64,000 nt of DNA. Source: Austropuccinia psidii. Lineage: Eukaryota > Basidiomycota > Pucciniomycetes > Pucciniales > Sphaerophragmiaceae. How positions within the stretch are numbered: position 1 is the first letter of the stretch; each line of letters opens with the position of its first letter. Shown one piece after another: positions 43,416 through 56,379 of the stretch. The stretch covers positions 44,236,698 through 44,300,697 of the forward strand of contig JALGQZ010000011.1 of the NCBI GenBank assembly GCA_023105745.1, given 5' to 3'. The position numbers and the translations under genes are program-made. Below the pieces are notes generated by a model. That model ran no database searches. It had not been told where the DNA came from and was given only the letters and a program-made list of their open reading frames with translations.

Positions 43416-45239
43416 TGTGAGCCTTAGAGTTATTTTCATATAACCAAAAGACCACAAATAATAAAACAAGATACAATTATAAATAAAATAAATTTATTTA
43501 TATTATCAAAATAAAAATTAAAATATAAATACAATTTCATACACAAAAATGAAAGTTTAATTATAGCTTAAATATAAAATTACACTGAAATTTAAAATTG
43601 TAAAAACACATTTTTACTTAAAAAAATTAAGTAAAAAATGATTTTTAACAAAATTACTGAAATTAAAGTATTTTTTGGAAAAAGTTTAGATAGAAATTAT
43701 CATTAATTTTTGTCCAACAAATAAACATATTAAAATTATTTCACCATTGGACTCCTCATAAAAAATAAGGTGGGGTCACCTCTGGATGAAATTCCTGTAA
43801 CTCAACTCTAAATAAGCTCAAATTAGGTTTTTAGTATTTTCTGTATAAAAATTGAAAATTCTAAAAAGCTTAATATAATTCAAACCGAATGTGGTGTTAA
43901 CCCTCAATTTTTTTGTTAATATTGAGGTTTGGTGTGTAGTTTAGAAGCTATGGGGAATTGAAGTATTTTCAATTGAAATGTCAAAATGTGTGCATGTATT
44001 ACATAAGTGAACTGTAGTTTACATATGAGGTATCAATTATTACAGTTGTTTAACTGTAAAACTCAATTTAAGTGCTTGTTTAAATTACAAGTGCATTACA
44101 TGATGAGGAATTAAAGAAAAAATGAATTGGAAAGATCAATTTTGGAGGGGAAAAAAAATCTTGGCTTCAACAGAGCCAGACCCCCAAATTTCTTTCTGAA
44201 AGGCATGAGATGTCACACTCCATTCAAACTTTCATCACTTCTGGAATGGAATTGGGTCACAGGGTCCATGACTCAATTGATGATGAGGCTTTTATACCAA
44301 CCAGGGTAGTTTTCATTGTTTCCAAGAGGGTAAAACTACCCTTAAGATAAAAAAATCATTGTGAAAACAGTTTGAATGGATTTTTACATCTCTTACACAT
44401 ATTCTGACATCTTTCTGAAGGCTTAAAACCAGGTATTACTATAGCAATGGCTGATTTAAGGGTCTAAAATTGCTGAAAACAGAAAAATATGGCTAAAACC
44501 AGCCCTTTTTTGGCCTAAACCATTGCTCAATAATGCCATACTTGGCTTCTCTTTTGTCATAGTTTTTCTCACTATTGAGAATAGTAAATCCTGCTTTTTA
44601 ATTAAGAAAATTTGTGGCTATAAAAGAATGTCTTCTTTGCCCCACTTTTCTCTTCATGTTAGAATCTTTTCTTTTTATAATTAGTTTAAACACTGTTAAG
44701 CCAATTAATAAAATATTCCAACCACCCTTTTTAAATCATTTTGAACATTTCAAAACTTTAAAAAATCATTATAATCCTTTTTTGTAACTCCTATAATCAT
44801 TTTTACCCTTGAACCACCCCATAAGTGCACTAAAGTATCTTTCATCACTGTTAGCTTTGTCACTTTGTTTCCAAATTCACTCTGGGCACTTTAGGGCGTG
44901 TTTTCTCTTTGAAAATATCTTCAAAGACTTTTTTACATATCAATTGCCTGCAGTTCTTTTCTCAATTAATTCCAATTGAAATTGCTCTTGAAGAAATTTC
45001 TTTTTTAGTCTTGAATGTCTCTTGTAGAGCATTTTTGGATATATTTTTATTGTTTGTAAAACAGTAAGTCTTTATTATATTATTTTTTTATACTTATGAA
45101 GTTAAAAATAATAAAATTGGAGTGTTTTCTATTAAAAATCCTATTTCATACTATTTTTACTCAATTCTTACCTTATACAAATCTTGAGGACAGGAAAAGT
45201 ACTTGATTTTTAATTAAAGTTTCATAACCACACCTTGCA
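43416..45239 (+). repeat. 5' LTR of element B
   Basis: 1,824 bp, TGTGAGCCTTAGAG to CACCTTGCA. The ends resemble those of the R family, but the interior differs. It shares AAGGTGGGGTCACCTCTGG, GGCTATAAAAGAATGTCTTC (TATA box near 44620) and CCACCCCATAA blocks with the 3' LTR. Confidence 0.9.
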
Positions 45240-45259
45240 TTTGGGGGCCGAGCCGTGAT
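45240..45259 (+). other. Primer-binding site of element B
   Basis: TTTGGGGGCCGAGCCGTGAT, one or two changes from the R and A sites, directly after the 5' LTR. Confidence 0.75.
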
Positions 45260-45412
45260 ATTTTACCTGTGACATATTTTTTTACTCTTTTTTAATCCCT
45301 TTTCTCATATTGAAAAATTTAAAAAATCCATAAAAAATAAAGCTTTTTCATATTATAAATGAGGCTTTATTTTTTGTTTCTCTTTTGAAAAATTGTTTTG
45401 TTACTCAATTAA

Positions 45413-45712
45413 TTGCTTTCTTCATTTATTTTAATGTCTGACAATGTGGTAAGACAAGAAAATATTGAAACTTCATCAACAGTTACTAGCATTATTCCTG
45501 CAAGTAATTTCAATTCTGAGCATAATAGCACCGTTAATATAACTCAAAATAATCAACCAGAACCAATTTCTTCAGAATTAATCAATTTGTACATTAGTAA
45601 TACTCTCCGAAAAGCTATGAATTTTTCAAATAGTGAGTTTTTTGATGTAAAATTTCAATTGGGACCTTTTAATCAAAATAATGCCTTCAACCAGAGCAGG
45701 ATCCAGGAATAG
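45413..45712 (+). CDS. Upstream ORF of element B
   Basis: 99 codons; the likelier start is the Met at 45434 (MSDNVVRQENIETSS). The sequence is Asn/Ser-rich with a SSELINLYISNTLRKAMNF helix-like segment. No domain known. It lies between the primer-binding site and ORF1, corresponding in place to the candidate first exon of R, but with no obvious sequence match. Possibly the N-terminus of Gag before frame damage. Confidence 0.35.
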   Translation: MLSSFILMSDNVVRQENIETSSTVTSIIPASNFNSEHNSTVNITQNNQPEPISSELINLYISNTLRKAMNFSNSEFFDVKFQLGPFNQNNAFNQSRIQE

Positions 45713-45924
45713 CCCCTGAAGCAGCTCCCAAAAAGGTTATAGACGTGATTGTGGCAGAAGCCAATTAGTTACAGAAGGACAAGGGTCAGTGAATGCATTC
45801 CAAACTGTCAAATTATGCCATTCTGAAGCTGATAATACTGTTTTGCCTTAAAACAGAGCTGACACCGCCTCAAGAAACCTCGGTGGACATATACAAAGAC
45901 AGCAATAATTCCTAAAACAATTCA

Positions 45925-46320
45925 TTTCAGCACAAAGAGTACCAGGTCCTTGCAGATTGGTGGAAAAACTGCATGAATTCTTACCTGACCGTGAGAAAAT
46001 TCCTGGTCCATCTCAACAATTGCAAGTTACTCAATGGATGGCATTCATTGATGCAAAAGAGAAACATGATGCTTTTAACAGAAGAATAGAAGAAAAACAA
46101 TCCTCCACCACCCAAGAAACTGCCAAAAACAGCCCCAGTAGCCAGAAGCAGCAATTCCAATTTTAAAAAGCAGCCACAAGCTCAGAACAAGGGAAAGGGG
46201 AGAGTACCAGACACAAAACCTTACAGCCAGGGATACAGAATCCCAAAGATTCAGCAGGATGCCATGGAAAATTTATTTCAGATGGCCAGAACAATGATGG
46301 AATTTTAGAAAAAGGAGGAA
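45925..46320 (+). pseudogene. ORF1 remnant of element B
   Basis: Frame starting near 45925 reads ADWWKNCMNSYLTVRKFL, NGWHSLMQKRN, a stop (TAG near 46090), a Pro/Lys linker and YRIPKIQQDAMENLFQMART up to a TAG near 46307. The order and residues match ORF1 of the R element. A second overlapping frame (45957-46166, VEKLHEFLPDREKIPG) is also open, as in R where Gag-Pol overlaps ORF1. Confidence 0.6.
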
Positions 46321-46871
46321 GCCAGACTAAAATATCAGATATGTATTCTGATATTCTAGATGGCATTCCAATCTTGTATATAGCTATAAATGATGTGAAA
46401 AGTCCCATTTCTGATAGAAATTCATCAATTTGTAACAATATTAAGACAAATAACTTAATTCTGAGCAAAATTAATGAGACACTTATTTGTTTTGAAAAAG
46501 CTTTAAGAACAATTAAAACTTCTTATAATGACAATTCATTTGGAAATGAATTAAATGAGCAATCTGAAATTATTAAAGAATTAACAGACAAATATTTTAA
46601 ATTCAATATTAATGACATAATTGAAACAAGAATAAAACAAGCCATAAATATTATCAAAGAAGATAATAGGAAATTCCTTGATGATATTGCAAATTAATTT
46701 ACTGGAGTAAAGACATATAAAATTGCTTTTAAAAAGTGTTTTGACACCTCACAACAAGAATTATAAAAATTAACAATGAAATTGAATCAAGTCAGTTCTG
46801 ATAATACTAGACAGACAGAAAGGTGTAGCAACAGTAAAATGAATGATATTGAACAATTATTGCACACCTTA
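46321..46871 (+). pseudogene. Gag coiled-coil region of element B
   Basis: Frame 46341-46697 encodes SDILDGIPILYIAINDV, ICNNIKTNNLILSKINETL and NELNEQSEIIKELTDKYF, a heptad-rich region like residues 230-420 of Gag-Pol in R. It continues with frame changes to the EQLLHTL segment, where the T LTR interrupts it at 46872; the next Gag sequence starts at 48295. Confidence 0.6.
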
Positions 46872-48289
46872 TGTCAGGATGACTCTATGATATAGCTTCA
46901 AAATGATAATAAAGACTATAACTCTGAGTGTGACACAAAAATAATGATTATTAATTAATTATTAGGTGGTTAAAAAGGTCTATACTAAAAGAATTTAGTG
47001 ATGGTGAGTGCTATTAATTGCCCTGGGTGCAGTGTTTACCTGTTGGTTTACAATAATAAACCCTACAATAATTACAATTATAATTATACCTGTTTAATTC
47101 TAAGTGTACCAGTTCTTTAAGAAGCTATACCATGTAAGAATACTAAGAACAGGATGATTGATTGGCCTTCTGGTGAGAAAAGGCCTCCTTTTATCTTGTT
47201 CTGGGTTAGTGGGAGGTTGTTTACCTCTGCACACGACCACAAAGTAGATCCTTTCACTACTGTGGGCTGGTTTGTGGTTCCACACACTCAATAAAGACTG
47301 GTATTGGGTGGAAACATGGTTTTAGAACCACAAGGTTTCATTTTTACCCTATACAGGGTGAGAATTTTCACAAATGGATCTTACAGGTGTGTGCTGGTGG
47401 TTCTGATGTGTCAGAAGGTGTACAGAACCTGTATGGACCCCTGTATTTGACTGAACTATGATTTATTTAAGTATAAAAAAGCTTATTTGTCTATTTGACA
47501 CTTCATAAACATACTTATGGGATATTATCCCACAGTAAAGCTGTATTGGTCTCAATGTGGGAATTTGACCTTAAACCTGCTATAGCTTTGTCAGTTTTTA
47601 AGATATTGAGTTGAACATTGGTTCATTGTGTAGCCCTGGATGGGATCTACACAATGGTACCTCATTTGACATGGTTAAAATTAAATATGGAAACATTATG
47701 CCATGTTCAATTTTAGTTATCCACATATATTATTATCTTTAAATTGGTATGGACCCTGTTTTCCCCATAACGTTTGTTCTAGATGAGATATGAGGAAATT
47801 GATGGCACCATCAGATATCCCTGATTGATATATTTCCAAATAGACATCACTTTGATTATCTCACACTAAAACTGTAGAAGTTAGATGAGAGGTGAATATT
47901 TTATTCACCCTTATTTGACCTTATTTTGGCCATACCCTCTATAGTTTTGGTGCTAGCTCAATTTGGCTAGTACCATTTTATAGCCCTGATTGAGATCCTC
48001 AATTTGAGTACCCATCTGATGGGGTTCAGACTCTTTCTCTAAAGTTTAGATGAGAGGTGAAGATTAAGGTTTATGCTCAGCAACTGCTTTGAGCTTGAGT
48101 AACTTTGTTAACCTTTGTCCTATGATTATGGGACTTGCATATTTGGAAAAAGGTAAGTTTCCTCTTTCATTTGATACATTTTGAGCTTGTTTGGAGAAGC
48201 TGCATGATTTGGTGGTATGTTGCTCTACCATTGGTTTATGGTATTATGGCAGTCATGCCTGTGCTCTGGGTTTGAGTCACAGGCTGACA
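46872..48289 (-). mobile_element. Solo T-family LTR inserted in gag of element B
   Basis: 1,418 bp, TGTCAGGATGACTC to CAGGCTGACA, flanked by the exact duplication CCTTA (46867-46871 and 48290-48294). Removing it joins the Gag frame of B. Orientation is opposite to B. No internal sequence remains. Confidence 0.92.
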
Positions 48290-48294
48290 CCTTA

Positions 48295-49150
48295 CCTAGG
48301 ATTTCTATAGCTCTGAATCGAAATGAGGGTGCAGGAATATCCAATCCACAAGTATTGGATGTTGAAAATTCACAGTTGAAAAATAAACTTTCCACTTCTT
48401 TTCATAACTTGGAACCATCAATGGGCCATGCACTCTCAAAAGAAGTACCAAAATTTAAGGAATGGCCTCCCTTCAGAGGTGAATGAGAGTTTGACCAGGT
48501 GGAATTCATCAGAGGTATTGACATTATTAAAGAAGATTTTGAATTACCTGACACATTGGTAACAGTAAGACTTAGCACCTTGCTTACCAGATCAGCCCAC
48601 AGATGGTATATAAAATTAAGACAAGCACATGGACACCAAAGTTGGACTTGGTGGAAAACCCAAATCATTAACAAATGGGCCAATGATGCTTGGAGATTTA
48701 AGTTGGAAACAGCCTTTGAATCTTCTAAATTTAATGCTTACAAATATAGAGCTTTACCATGGTTTTGCCAACAAAAATAAAGATTAACAGGATTATATCC
48801 TGAGATGTCAGAATTTATGATTTACAGAAAACATTCTAAGGCAATGTGGAGGTGATTTTAAGCATGCTGTCAAAAGCAGGACTACTGAACAAGCTTCAGC
48901 AGAAGAAATTATTAATATATTAGAAGAATTAGGCACCAGAACCAGAATTGGTTCTAGCAGGGTGAATCTCAAAACAAGGCTTAATACACCTTGGAAAGAT
49001 TCTGTGGACAAAAATTGCAACAAAAATTTTAATAAGATAAAATACAAATCTGCAGATATAATCAGAAAGTTCCTCATTTGCTAAAGCACCACACATTTAG
49101 CGAATTCATGTGGAAGAAAGGGGAAAATTAATGAAATTGACATTAAAAAG
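48295..49150 (+). pseudogene. Gag capsid and nucleocapsid of element B
   Basis: Contains KEVPKFKEWPPFRGE, a TGA at 48484, then EFIRGIDIIKEDFELPD, TRSAHRWYIKLRQAHG and ANDAWRFKLETAFES (frame 48499-48780), matching the capsid of R. The zinc knuckle near 49060-49115 has lost its first Cys pair and gained a stop; only STTHLANSCG remains. Confidence 0.7.
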
Positions 49151-49265
49151 GAACCTGATGTTGAAAAAGATGGTGAAGTCATTGAGGAAAATTCAGATGA
49201 CAAATAATCAATATTTTCTGAATCTTCAAAAGATATAGAAAATATCAATGCCACTTTTTTAAATC

Positions 49266-49740
49266 ATGGAATCTTATTCCCAGTTGCCACAATTAAGTAA
49301 TGGTAAACTTCATTTATCAAAGATTCAAGATGCACAACTAATGAAGACCAAACCAAACAGGGGAAAAGGCTATAAAGCTGGTAACTCCTGTATAACAGGA
49401 GTGGTAATTGACAACAAACCCACTCAACTTTTACTTGACTCAGGAGCCTTATGCTCTTGTGTTGGCAAATCTTTTCTTAAAACTTGTGTACCAAACTTTG
49501 AAGATCAATTGTTGCCAATTGATGGCATAGAGTTTAATAGTGCAAGTAATCCAATGAAATAATTGGGAATATTTGAGACTACTATCATATTTCCACACAT
49601 AAATGGCAATTTAAGAATAACTGTTGAATTTGTTGTTATGGAACGCTACTCTGGTACCCATTTTATATTGGAAAATGATTACTTGATCATGTATGGCATA
49701 GATTTACATAATAATAAAGAAATATAATTTACTATTGGGT
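49266..49740 (+). pseudogene. Aspartic protease of element B
   Basis: Frame 49266-49562 has SKIQDAQLMKTKPNRGKGY, the catalytic LLLDSGALCSCVGKSF and DGIEFNSASNPMK, ending in a TAA at 49560. The downstream EFVVME and FILENDYLIMYGIDLH segments follow in the next frame. It matches the protease of R in order, with DSGA in place of DTGA. Confidence 0.7.
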
Positions 49741-49849
49741 AAAATAAGTGTCAAAAACTTGCCTTTCTACAATTTAAAAGACAAATTACAGTAAGCAAAT
49801 TATCACCAGTCAACTTAGAGTTAGAAAAATTTAAGTCTGAGAAGTTAAA

Positions 49850-50088
49850 TGAAGCTGAAACCAGTCTTCATCTCACTTATAAACAATAAAGTTAACATTC
49901 TTCCCTTTTATATGACCACAAAGAAGCCTTTGCATAAGATAAAGCACCACTGGGAGAAATTGTTGGTCATGAAATTGACATCACTCTTAATATTGAGAGA
50001 CCTTACCCACCACTCAAGAGAAGACCTGCATATCCAGAAAGTCCCAAATAAAGACAAGCTCTGGAAATCCATATTAAACAGCTTCTAG
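49850..50088 (+). pseudogene. Start of reverse transcriptase, element B (before the S LTR)
   Basis: Frames here read YDHKEAFA, APLGEIVGHEIDITLNIERPYPPL and RRPAYPESPK, ending with IHIKQLLDL at the insertion point. The next residues, LGVIRKVGHNEEVEITTP, are at 53997. Several frameshifts. Confidence 0.65.
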
Positions 50089-50093
50089 ACCTG

Positions 50094-53000
50094 AGTGAGC
50101 CTTGAGGTATATTTGACATACCCAAATAGCCCACAATTATCCTAAAAATAAATTCTTACCTATGCATAACCCATAAGTCATGCATATATTCAAAATTAAT
50201 CATTTTTGATTTCAGAAAAGATGAAAAACCTTTTATTGAGTAAGTAAATCCATAGATTTAAGGCCAAATTTGAATTTTACACAAAATTTCACCTAGGGTA
50301 GCTCCATAGAGTGAATAATATTAAATCAACTCTTTGAGGTGGTAATATGGAAAATACTTCAATACCACATAAAAAATCCATGAAAATTTCCTTCTCGATT
50401 TCACCCCAAAATCATGAGAGTGTGAGAAATCTCATGTTTCATATACACTAATAATAGTGTTATTCATTTTTGTGGCACTTAATATTATGGTATTCTTGTA
50501 AGGTTGGACTATGAAACAATAAGTAAAAATTACTAATCTTTTACTCATTGTACTATGAATTTCCTTATAAGTAAAATAAAATAAGATAAAAAATAATTAT
50601 AATAATAAAGAATTATTATAACTAACGTGCAAAAAATAATTATATTATTAAATAAATATACTAATATAATTTGTATTATAAAAAAATAATATAATAAATA
50701 AATATATTAATATAAGATAATTAATATATTTAAAAGCACACTATTATTGTTACCAACAAATAAAAAAGGCGTAAAACATTTTTTGGTATTAATAAAAAAC
50801 AATTAATAACAATGATATTATTAATATTAAAGCTATAAATTAATATAAATACTATTTATATTAATTAAAGAATTATTAAAGTAATAATAGAGAGGAAATT
50901 ATTAAAATAAGAAGAAATAACTTACTTTTAACACTTAATATAATAATTTTGAATGATTTTATGCCAAAAAATATAAATACAACTTATTGAAATTGTACTT
51001 ACAATAAAAATTAAGAGAAATTACAAATTATCTTACTTTTACGTGGATTTGAGATGTTTAAGAGAAATTTAACAAAAAACAATTAAATAATTGAAGTAAT
51101 AACGTCAAGATTGATGATTTTAATGAAGATGATCTTTGGTCTTCAATGATATAAAATCTTTATATATAAAGAATAAAGAATGTACCTTTTTGATTTAATT
51201 ATTTAGTGTTTTTGTTGTGTCTGAGGGGAAAATAGGGTAAAAAGACCTCTATTCATAGTAAATAACTCCCTTATAGATTCAAGAAGCCTTATACTAGGCG
51301 TGTACTGATGTTTTCTCCTAGAAATGATCAATATTTCAAGATTGAGTGATGATTACATCATAATCAAACCATCTTATCTCATTATTATGCCATTATTTAG
51401 AGTTATCACTATAGCTCTAATTTTGATGACATCATAGGCTTGGCAGAAGCCTAAACCTTTGTGTATTTCATTAGTATTAATGATAATCTAATAGTATTCA
51501 TCAGTTTCATCACTTATATGACTGTTAAACCTAAAATAAGATTACAGTGAGTGATCATAAATGATCAAATTTAAGCTTGAGCTTTGATAATTGATACCTT
51601 TTAAGTTATACACACTACAGCTATTCTGAGAGTGGATTCTGATATCTTGACATGTCCTTATCAAAATTACAACAGCATTTCATTACATCATCAAAACTCT
51701 ATTTTTGATGATTTTGTTGTTAACTCATCTTTTCTTTTGAAATTCAGTATTTAAAACTTCAAACCATAATTTCAGGGGTTATACCTTGAGTATTATAATA
51801 AAAATTACTTCATTATTCACGTATGAACTATTAGAATCTGACTTTCTACTTCCTTTTAAGTTTGGACCACTTTCACAACAAAGTGGTCAACAGCTCTATT
51901 GATTTTATTCAATAATCCATTGCAGGTTTTAATCTTGTTTATAGCTTGTGAAAGAACGTTCATATCTGTATTCCTACAGTAATTAAATTGTCACTTTATT
52001 TTGGGTTTATCTCTCTATCTTGTATATTTCAAGAGATATTAGCTAAAAACCATGAATATATGCATTGACCCAAAAAGTGCATATATTCAGCTTAATTCCT
52101 TAAGTATTAAATTTGGAGATTAGCTTTATAATTGTTTTATGTGCAGATTTGTATGGAGAATCCAATGGTACAATTTATTTTACATGTTGTTACATTGATT
52201 TCTATAATAAATGAGGTTTTGTACCTTTTTTAAGGTATTATTACTTATACTTCAGTAATTATTGACTTTTCAGATATGCCATAAAAATGCCATATGTGTA
52301 TTTTACCATAAGTAATCTAATGGTGTAATTTGTTTCAAATGTTTATTCATTAGAGTCTGAGTTAATTCAGATTTTGTACTTATTTATGGTATCTTACTAA
52401 TCTTTGAGATAATTATCATAAGTATAATTATTACAGAAATTTTGCTGTGACCTTTTTGGATATGAGGTCATATCTCAAAGGCTCACAATTTTTACGTAAA
52501 CATTTGGTACACCCATAGTGGATATCTCACTTGAAGCCTGAATTTCTATTTTGATGTAAAAAATAGTCAAGGGGGACAAAAGACATCAAAGAGAGCCAGG
52601 GTACCCAACTTCTGGGGCCTCTGAGGCGTGGACTTCTCCAAAGCTTGAATCCATGGCTGATCTTGACCCAATTACTAAACTGAAACCTTCTGGTAACCTG
52701 GTTACCAAGTCAAAACCTCATTATATCATAAGAAAATAGCGAATAAGCTGCCATTTTGACATGCCAAGGAGGTAAAAAGCAACTGATACTCCTGTAAACA
52801 TGTCAATCATGAATGAATTTCCACGGATAAATCCCAAAAGAGTAATTAAAATTCTTTTCGGACTAGTATCCATGGATTTACCTAATAGCAACCAGCCATA
52901 TAGCGCTATTTGCAATTCTGTGTAGAAATGAGGTAAAAACTTCAAAAATTCACTAAAAATAAAATTCTTAATGGATATTTCTGAAGCCTTAATGACCAAT

Positions 53001-53991
53001 CGAGACCTTTATAATCAATCTTAAAAACAAAAAAATTATACTTTTATAAGTAAAATTGAAAGTTTTACTTACAGTCCATTTTTGATGATTCCACATGAAA
53101 TACTGAATCTTTAAAAATTCACAGAAAATATACTCTGCAATGAAATTTCCAATAGCATTGATAATTCTGATAAAGCAATGATTCTTCTGGAATAGACAGA
53201 TATTTACAGCTATTACTCCTTTTATTCTTAATCATAAATGGGTTGGTAGTCACGTAAAAGCATCAAGTAAGTAATTATGATAATCTTACATGACAACAGA
53301 TGATGCAATAAATAATCCAAAACGTTTTATTGTTTTATCACTCACTGGTTTTTCAGTTTTCTCCATGGCACACCTCTTTGAGCTGTCTTAGACTTAAAAG
53401 AGGCCTCCTCTTGCTGTTTTTTTCAGATCATCACATCATTCTATTATACCTTTATTACCAACAAGTAAGTATTAGTTAAAACTTCCTCTTAAGTGTTTTG
53501 TTCTTTCAGAATCAATAATAAAGGAGTGAAATCATGAAAATAAACTATATTTTGTTGTAAAACTGTTATATATCCATTTTTGATCCTTTAAATCCATAAT
53601 TATCCATCAAATTTCTCTACTATTATCTTTGATAAGCCCTTTGGAGTATTAGTGAGTGATTTATCTTAATTCTTATAGTTTTTCTCTAGTAATTTTTTTC
53701 TTCAAGAATTATATTTATAACTACTCTTACATGAGACAATCATAAATTAAAATAATTTCATTATTTTAATTAAGAAGCTTTATTATTAGATACTTCTTGT
53801 AATTGATTCTAGTAGACAATTACTGCTTACTGTTACAATCACTAGTAGTGTATAACAAGTAAAAGAAAGCAATATTCAATTAATTATCTCATTGTGGTTC
53901 TAATAGCTTTTATTATTATATTACGTAAGAACAGTCATAGTACTGTTTATTAATAGTAATATTATCAACAGTTTCATAGACACTTCTTACA
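50094..53991 (+). mobile_element. Solo S-family LTR in reverse transcriptase of element B, itself split
   Basis: Begins AGTGAGCCTTGAGG (TGTGAGCC in related families) and ends CACTTCTTACA. The flanks are ACCTG (50089-50093) and ACCTT (53992-53996), a target duplication with one change. Reverse transcriptase of B joins across it. Net length without the inner R LTR is about 1,902 bp. An inverted, truncated relative lies at 38242-40105. Confidence 0.85.
50497..52487 (-). mobile_element. Solo R-family LTR nested in the S LTR
   Basis: 1,991 bp, inverted relative to the R element: starts TGTAAGGTTGGACTATGAAAC and ends AAGGCTCACA. Flanks ATTCT (50492-50496) and ATTTT (52488-52492) are a 5-bp duplication with one change. 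It is clearly more diverged from the LTRs at 24760 and 33429 than they are from each other. Confidence 0.85.
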
Positions 53992-53996
53992 ACCTT

Positions 53997-54600
53997 GGTG
54001 TAATAAGAAAGGTTGGTCACAATGAGGAGGTAGAAATAACTACACCAGTCATAGTGGCATGGAATAATGGAAAATCTAGAATGGTTGGAGACTTTAGATC
54101 TCTTAACACTTACACTGTACCAGACAGGTACCCAATACCAAAAATCCAAATTTCCCTTACCCAAATATCTTAAGCAGTGTATATAAGCACTATGGATTCA
54201 CTTAAGGGATTTCACCAAAATGTGGTGACACCAAAGGAAAGAAAGTACTTGAGGCTTATTGTTCATTGTGGGGTGTATGAATATTTGGGAATGCCCTTTG
54301 GTATCAAGAATGCACCTTCACACTTCCAAACAATGATTAATGACATCTTCCCTGGAGAGCTTTCAGAAGGATGGTTAATCATTCACATTGATGAAATTAT
54401 TGTCTGTTCCAAGGCTTAGGAAGAACAAATATACAGATTTTCCAGAGTTTTGAACAAAATTCAATCTGTAAACCTGAATATTTCCTTGAGAAATGTCATT
54501 TTGGGTTGAAAGAACTCAAGGAGCTAGGAAATGTAGTATCTTGATTATCCCTTGGGATTGACAAAACCAAATTTGAAGATGTGCTACTGGAGCCTACACC
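53997..54600 (+). pseudogene. Reverse transcriptase core of element B
   Basis: Begins RKVGHNEEVEITTPVIVAW and runs through GDFRSLNTYTVPDRYPIP, a stop near 54171, MDSLKGFHQNVVTPKER, FGIKNAPSHFQTMIND and GWLIIHIDEIIVCSK (frame 54177-54419). The catalytic YIDD is HIDE, so both Tyr and the second Asp are lost and the enzyme is dead. The thumb follows with frame changes. Confidence 0.8.
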
Positions 54601-55264
54601 TCAGAGAAAAAAAGAAATTCAGTAATTTTTGGGGTTTGCAGGATATTACAGGCAGCATATTAAGGATTTTGCATCCATAGCAAGACCTCTTGCTAAATTA
54701 TGTGACAAAGATACAGTATTTGAAGTGACTGTTGACAGAGTCAAAGCATTTTAATCTTCAAGACAAGCCCTGACCACTGCTCCACTCTTACTAATGCCAT
54801 ACTTTAAGCTTCCCTTTAAGATTTACATTGATGCATCAGGGGATGGGCTAGGTGCTGCACTTCATCTAGTCCAGATTATAAAGGATAAACCTGTGGAAGG
54901 ACCCATATGTTTCATATCCAGGCAAATCAAACCCACTAAAGCTAGATATGGGGCAAGTAAAATGGAGTGTTTATGCCTTGTCTGGGCCTTAGAGAAACTC
55001 AAGTTTTTCCTGGAAGGATGTGTTTTTGGAGTGATAACAGATTGTACTGCTGTTAAATAAAATTTAAACATGAAAACACCTAACAGGAATATTCTCAGAC
55101 GGAAAATAGCCATACAGCAGTATAGAGTTAATGTGAATATTGCTCACAAATATGGGAATATCCATAGAAATGCAGATGGCCTGAGCAGATGGCCATTACC
55201 AAATAATATTGATAATCCTGCTTATGTGCCAGAAGAAGCTTCCCCACAAATCCCAATAAAATGA
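54601..55264 (+). pseudogene. RNase H of element B
   Basis: Frame 54794-55060 reads [37 protein letters not shown] and [11 protein letters not shown], ending with TAA after TDCTAVK. The continuation at 55070-55264 has NRNILRRKIAIQQYRVN and [16 protein letters not shown]. Catalytic acidic residues seen in R are mostly kept; the frame is not. Confidence 0.75.
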
Positions 55265-56379
55265 ATCAGTTTTACAGCTCTAAACACAAAATTCTTTGAG
55301 GTAAGAAACAGCTATACTCAAGATAAGAATTTTAGCATCCTATTCCAATTACCTAACAAACACTGTAAAGAGTGCTCTTTGATACATGCCTTAGATGAAA
55401 TATGGAAGAAAGAATATGATAAAGGAAGAGTTCACTTACTGGATGGTATAATTTACCACAGAACTAAGCATACATGTGTAAGGATAGTCGTGGACAGGTC
55501 CTTAATCAATCTTGTACTGAAAAAATGCCATCACAGCCCCTTCTCAGGACATCTGTCTGAGAACAGGACAAGAGAAAAGATAAAAACCTGTATATTGTGG
55601 CCCATGTGGTAGAAAGATGTTGCAGAGTATTTCAAAACCTGTGACAGATGTCAAAAGGCAAATAAATCCACTGGAAAACAACTTGGAAATATGATCAAAT
55701 TCAAAAACCCAGCAAACCTTGGGAAATTGTCAATATGGATTGGGTAACTGGCCTACCACCAGGGGATGATAGAAGTTATAATGCATTCCTAGTGATTGCT
55801 GACAGATCTGGTAAGACTCCAATGTTTCTACCATGTCACAAGGATGATACAGCCATGGATACAGATCTTCTAATATGGAATAGAGAAATATCATGGACTG
55901 GAATATTCACAAATATCATTGGTGACAGAGATACCAAATCAGCTCAGCACTATGGACTAATCTTCACCAATTATTGGGAACAAAGCTGTCCTTCTCTACA
56001 GCCTACCACCCAAAAACTGATGTTCTGTCTGAAAGTATGATCCAAACCTCAGAAGACATGGTAGGAAGATTCTGTGCATATGACCTTGAATTAAAAGATT
56101 GTGATGGGTTCACCCATGATTGGTGTAGTCTTTTAACAGCACTGATATTAGCATATAAAACATCCATTAATGCTAGTACCAATCAAACTCCTGCTATTCT
56201 AGAGAAGGGATGGAATCCCAAATTACCCCAAGAATCATTAAGGAAAGATTTGGTTGAAAGTCATCCCACAGCTAGTAGCTTAAAAAGAATGCTAGACAAA
56301 GCTAGAAAGCATTTAGTAAGCTTCCTGGAGGACTCATTGGCATATGCCAAAGACACATGGGATAGATCACATGCAACTC
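55265..56379 (+). pseudogene. Integrase zinc finger and core of element B
   Basis: Zinc-finger part at 55379-55612 ([25 protein letters not shown]), a stop at 55608, then [14 protein letters not shown]. The core at 55735-56040 and 55974-56393 holds MDWVTGLPPGDDRSYN, GDRDTKS in place of SDRDPKF, and [10 protein letters not shown] in place of TDGLAERMIQ, so the Glu is retained in shifted context. The frame breaks at the U insertion after WDRSHAT. Confidence 0.75.
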
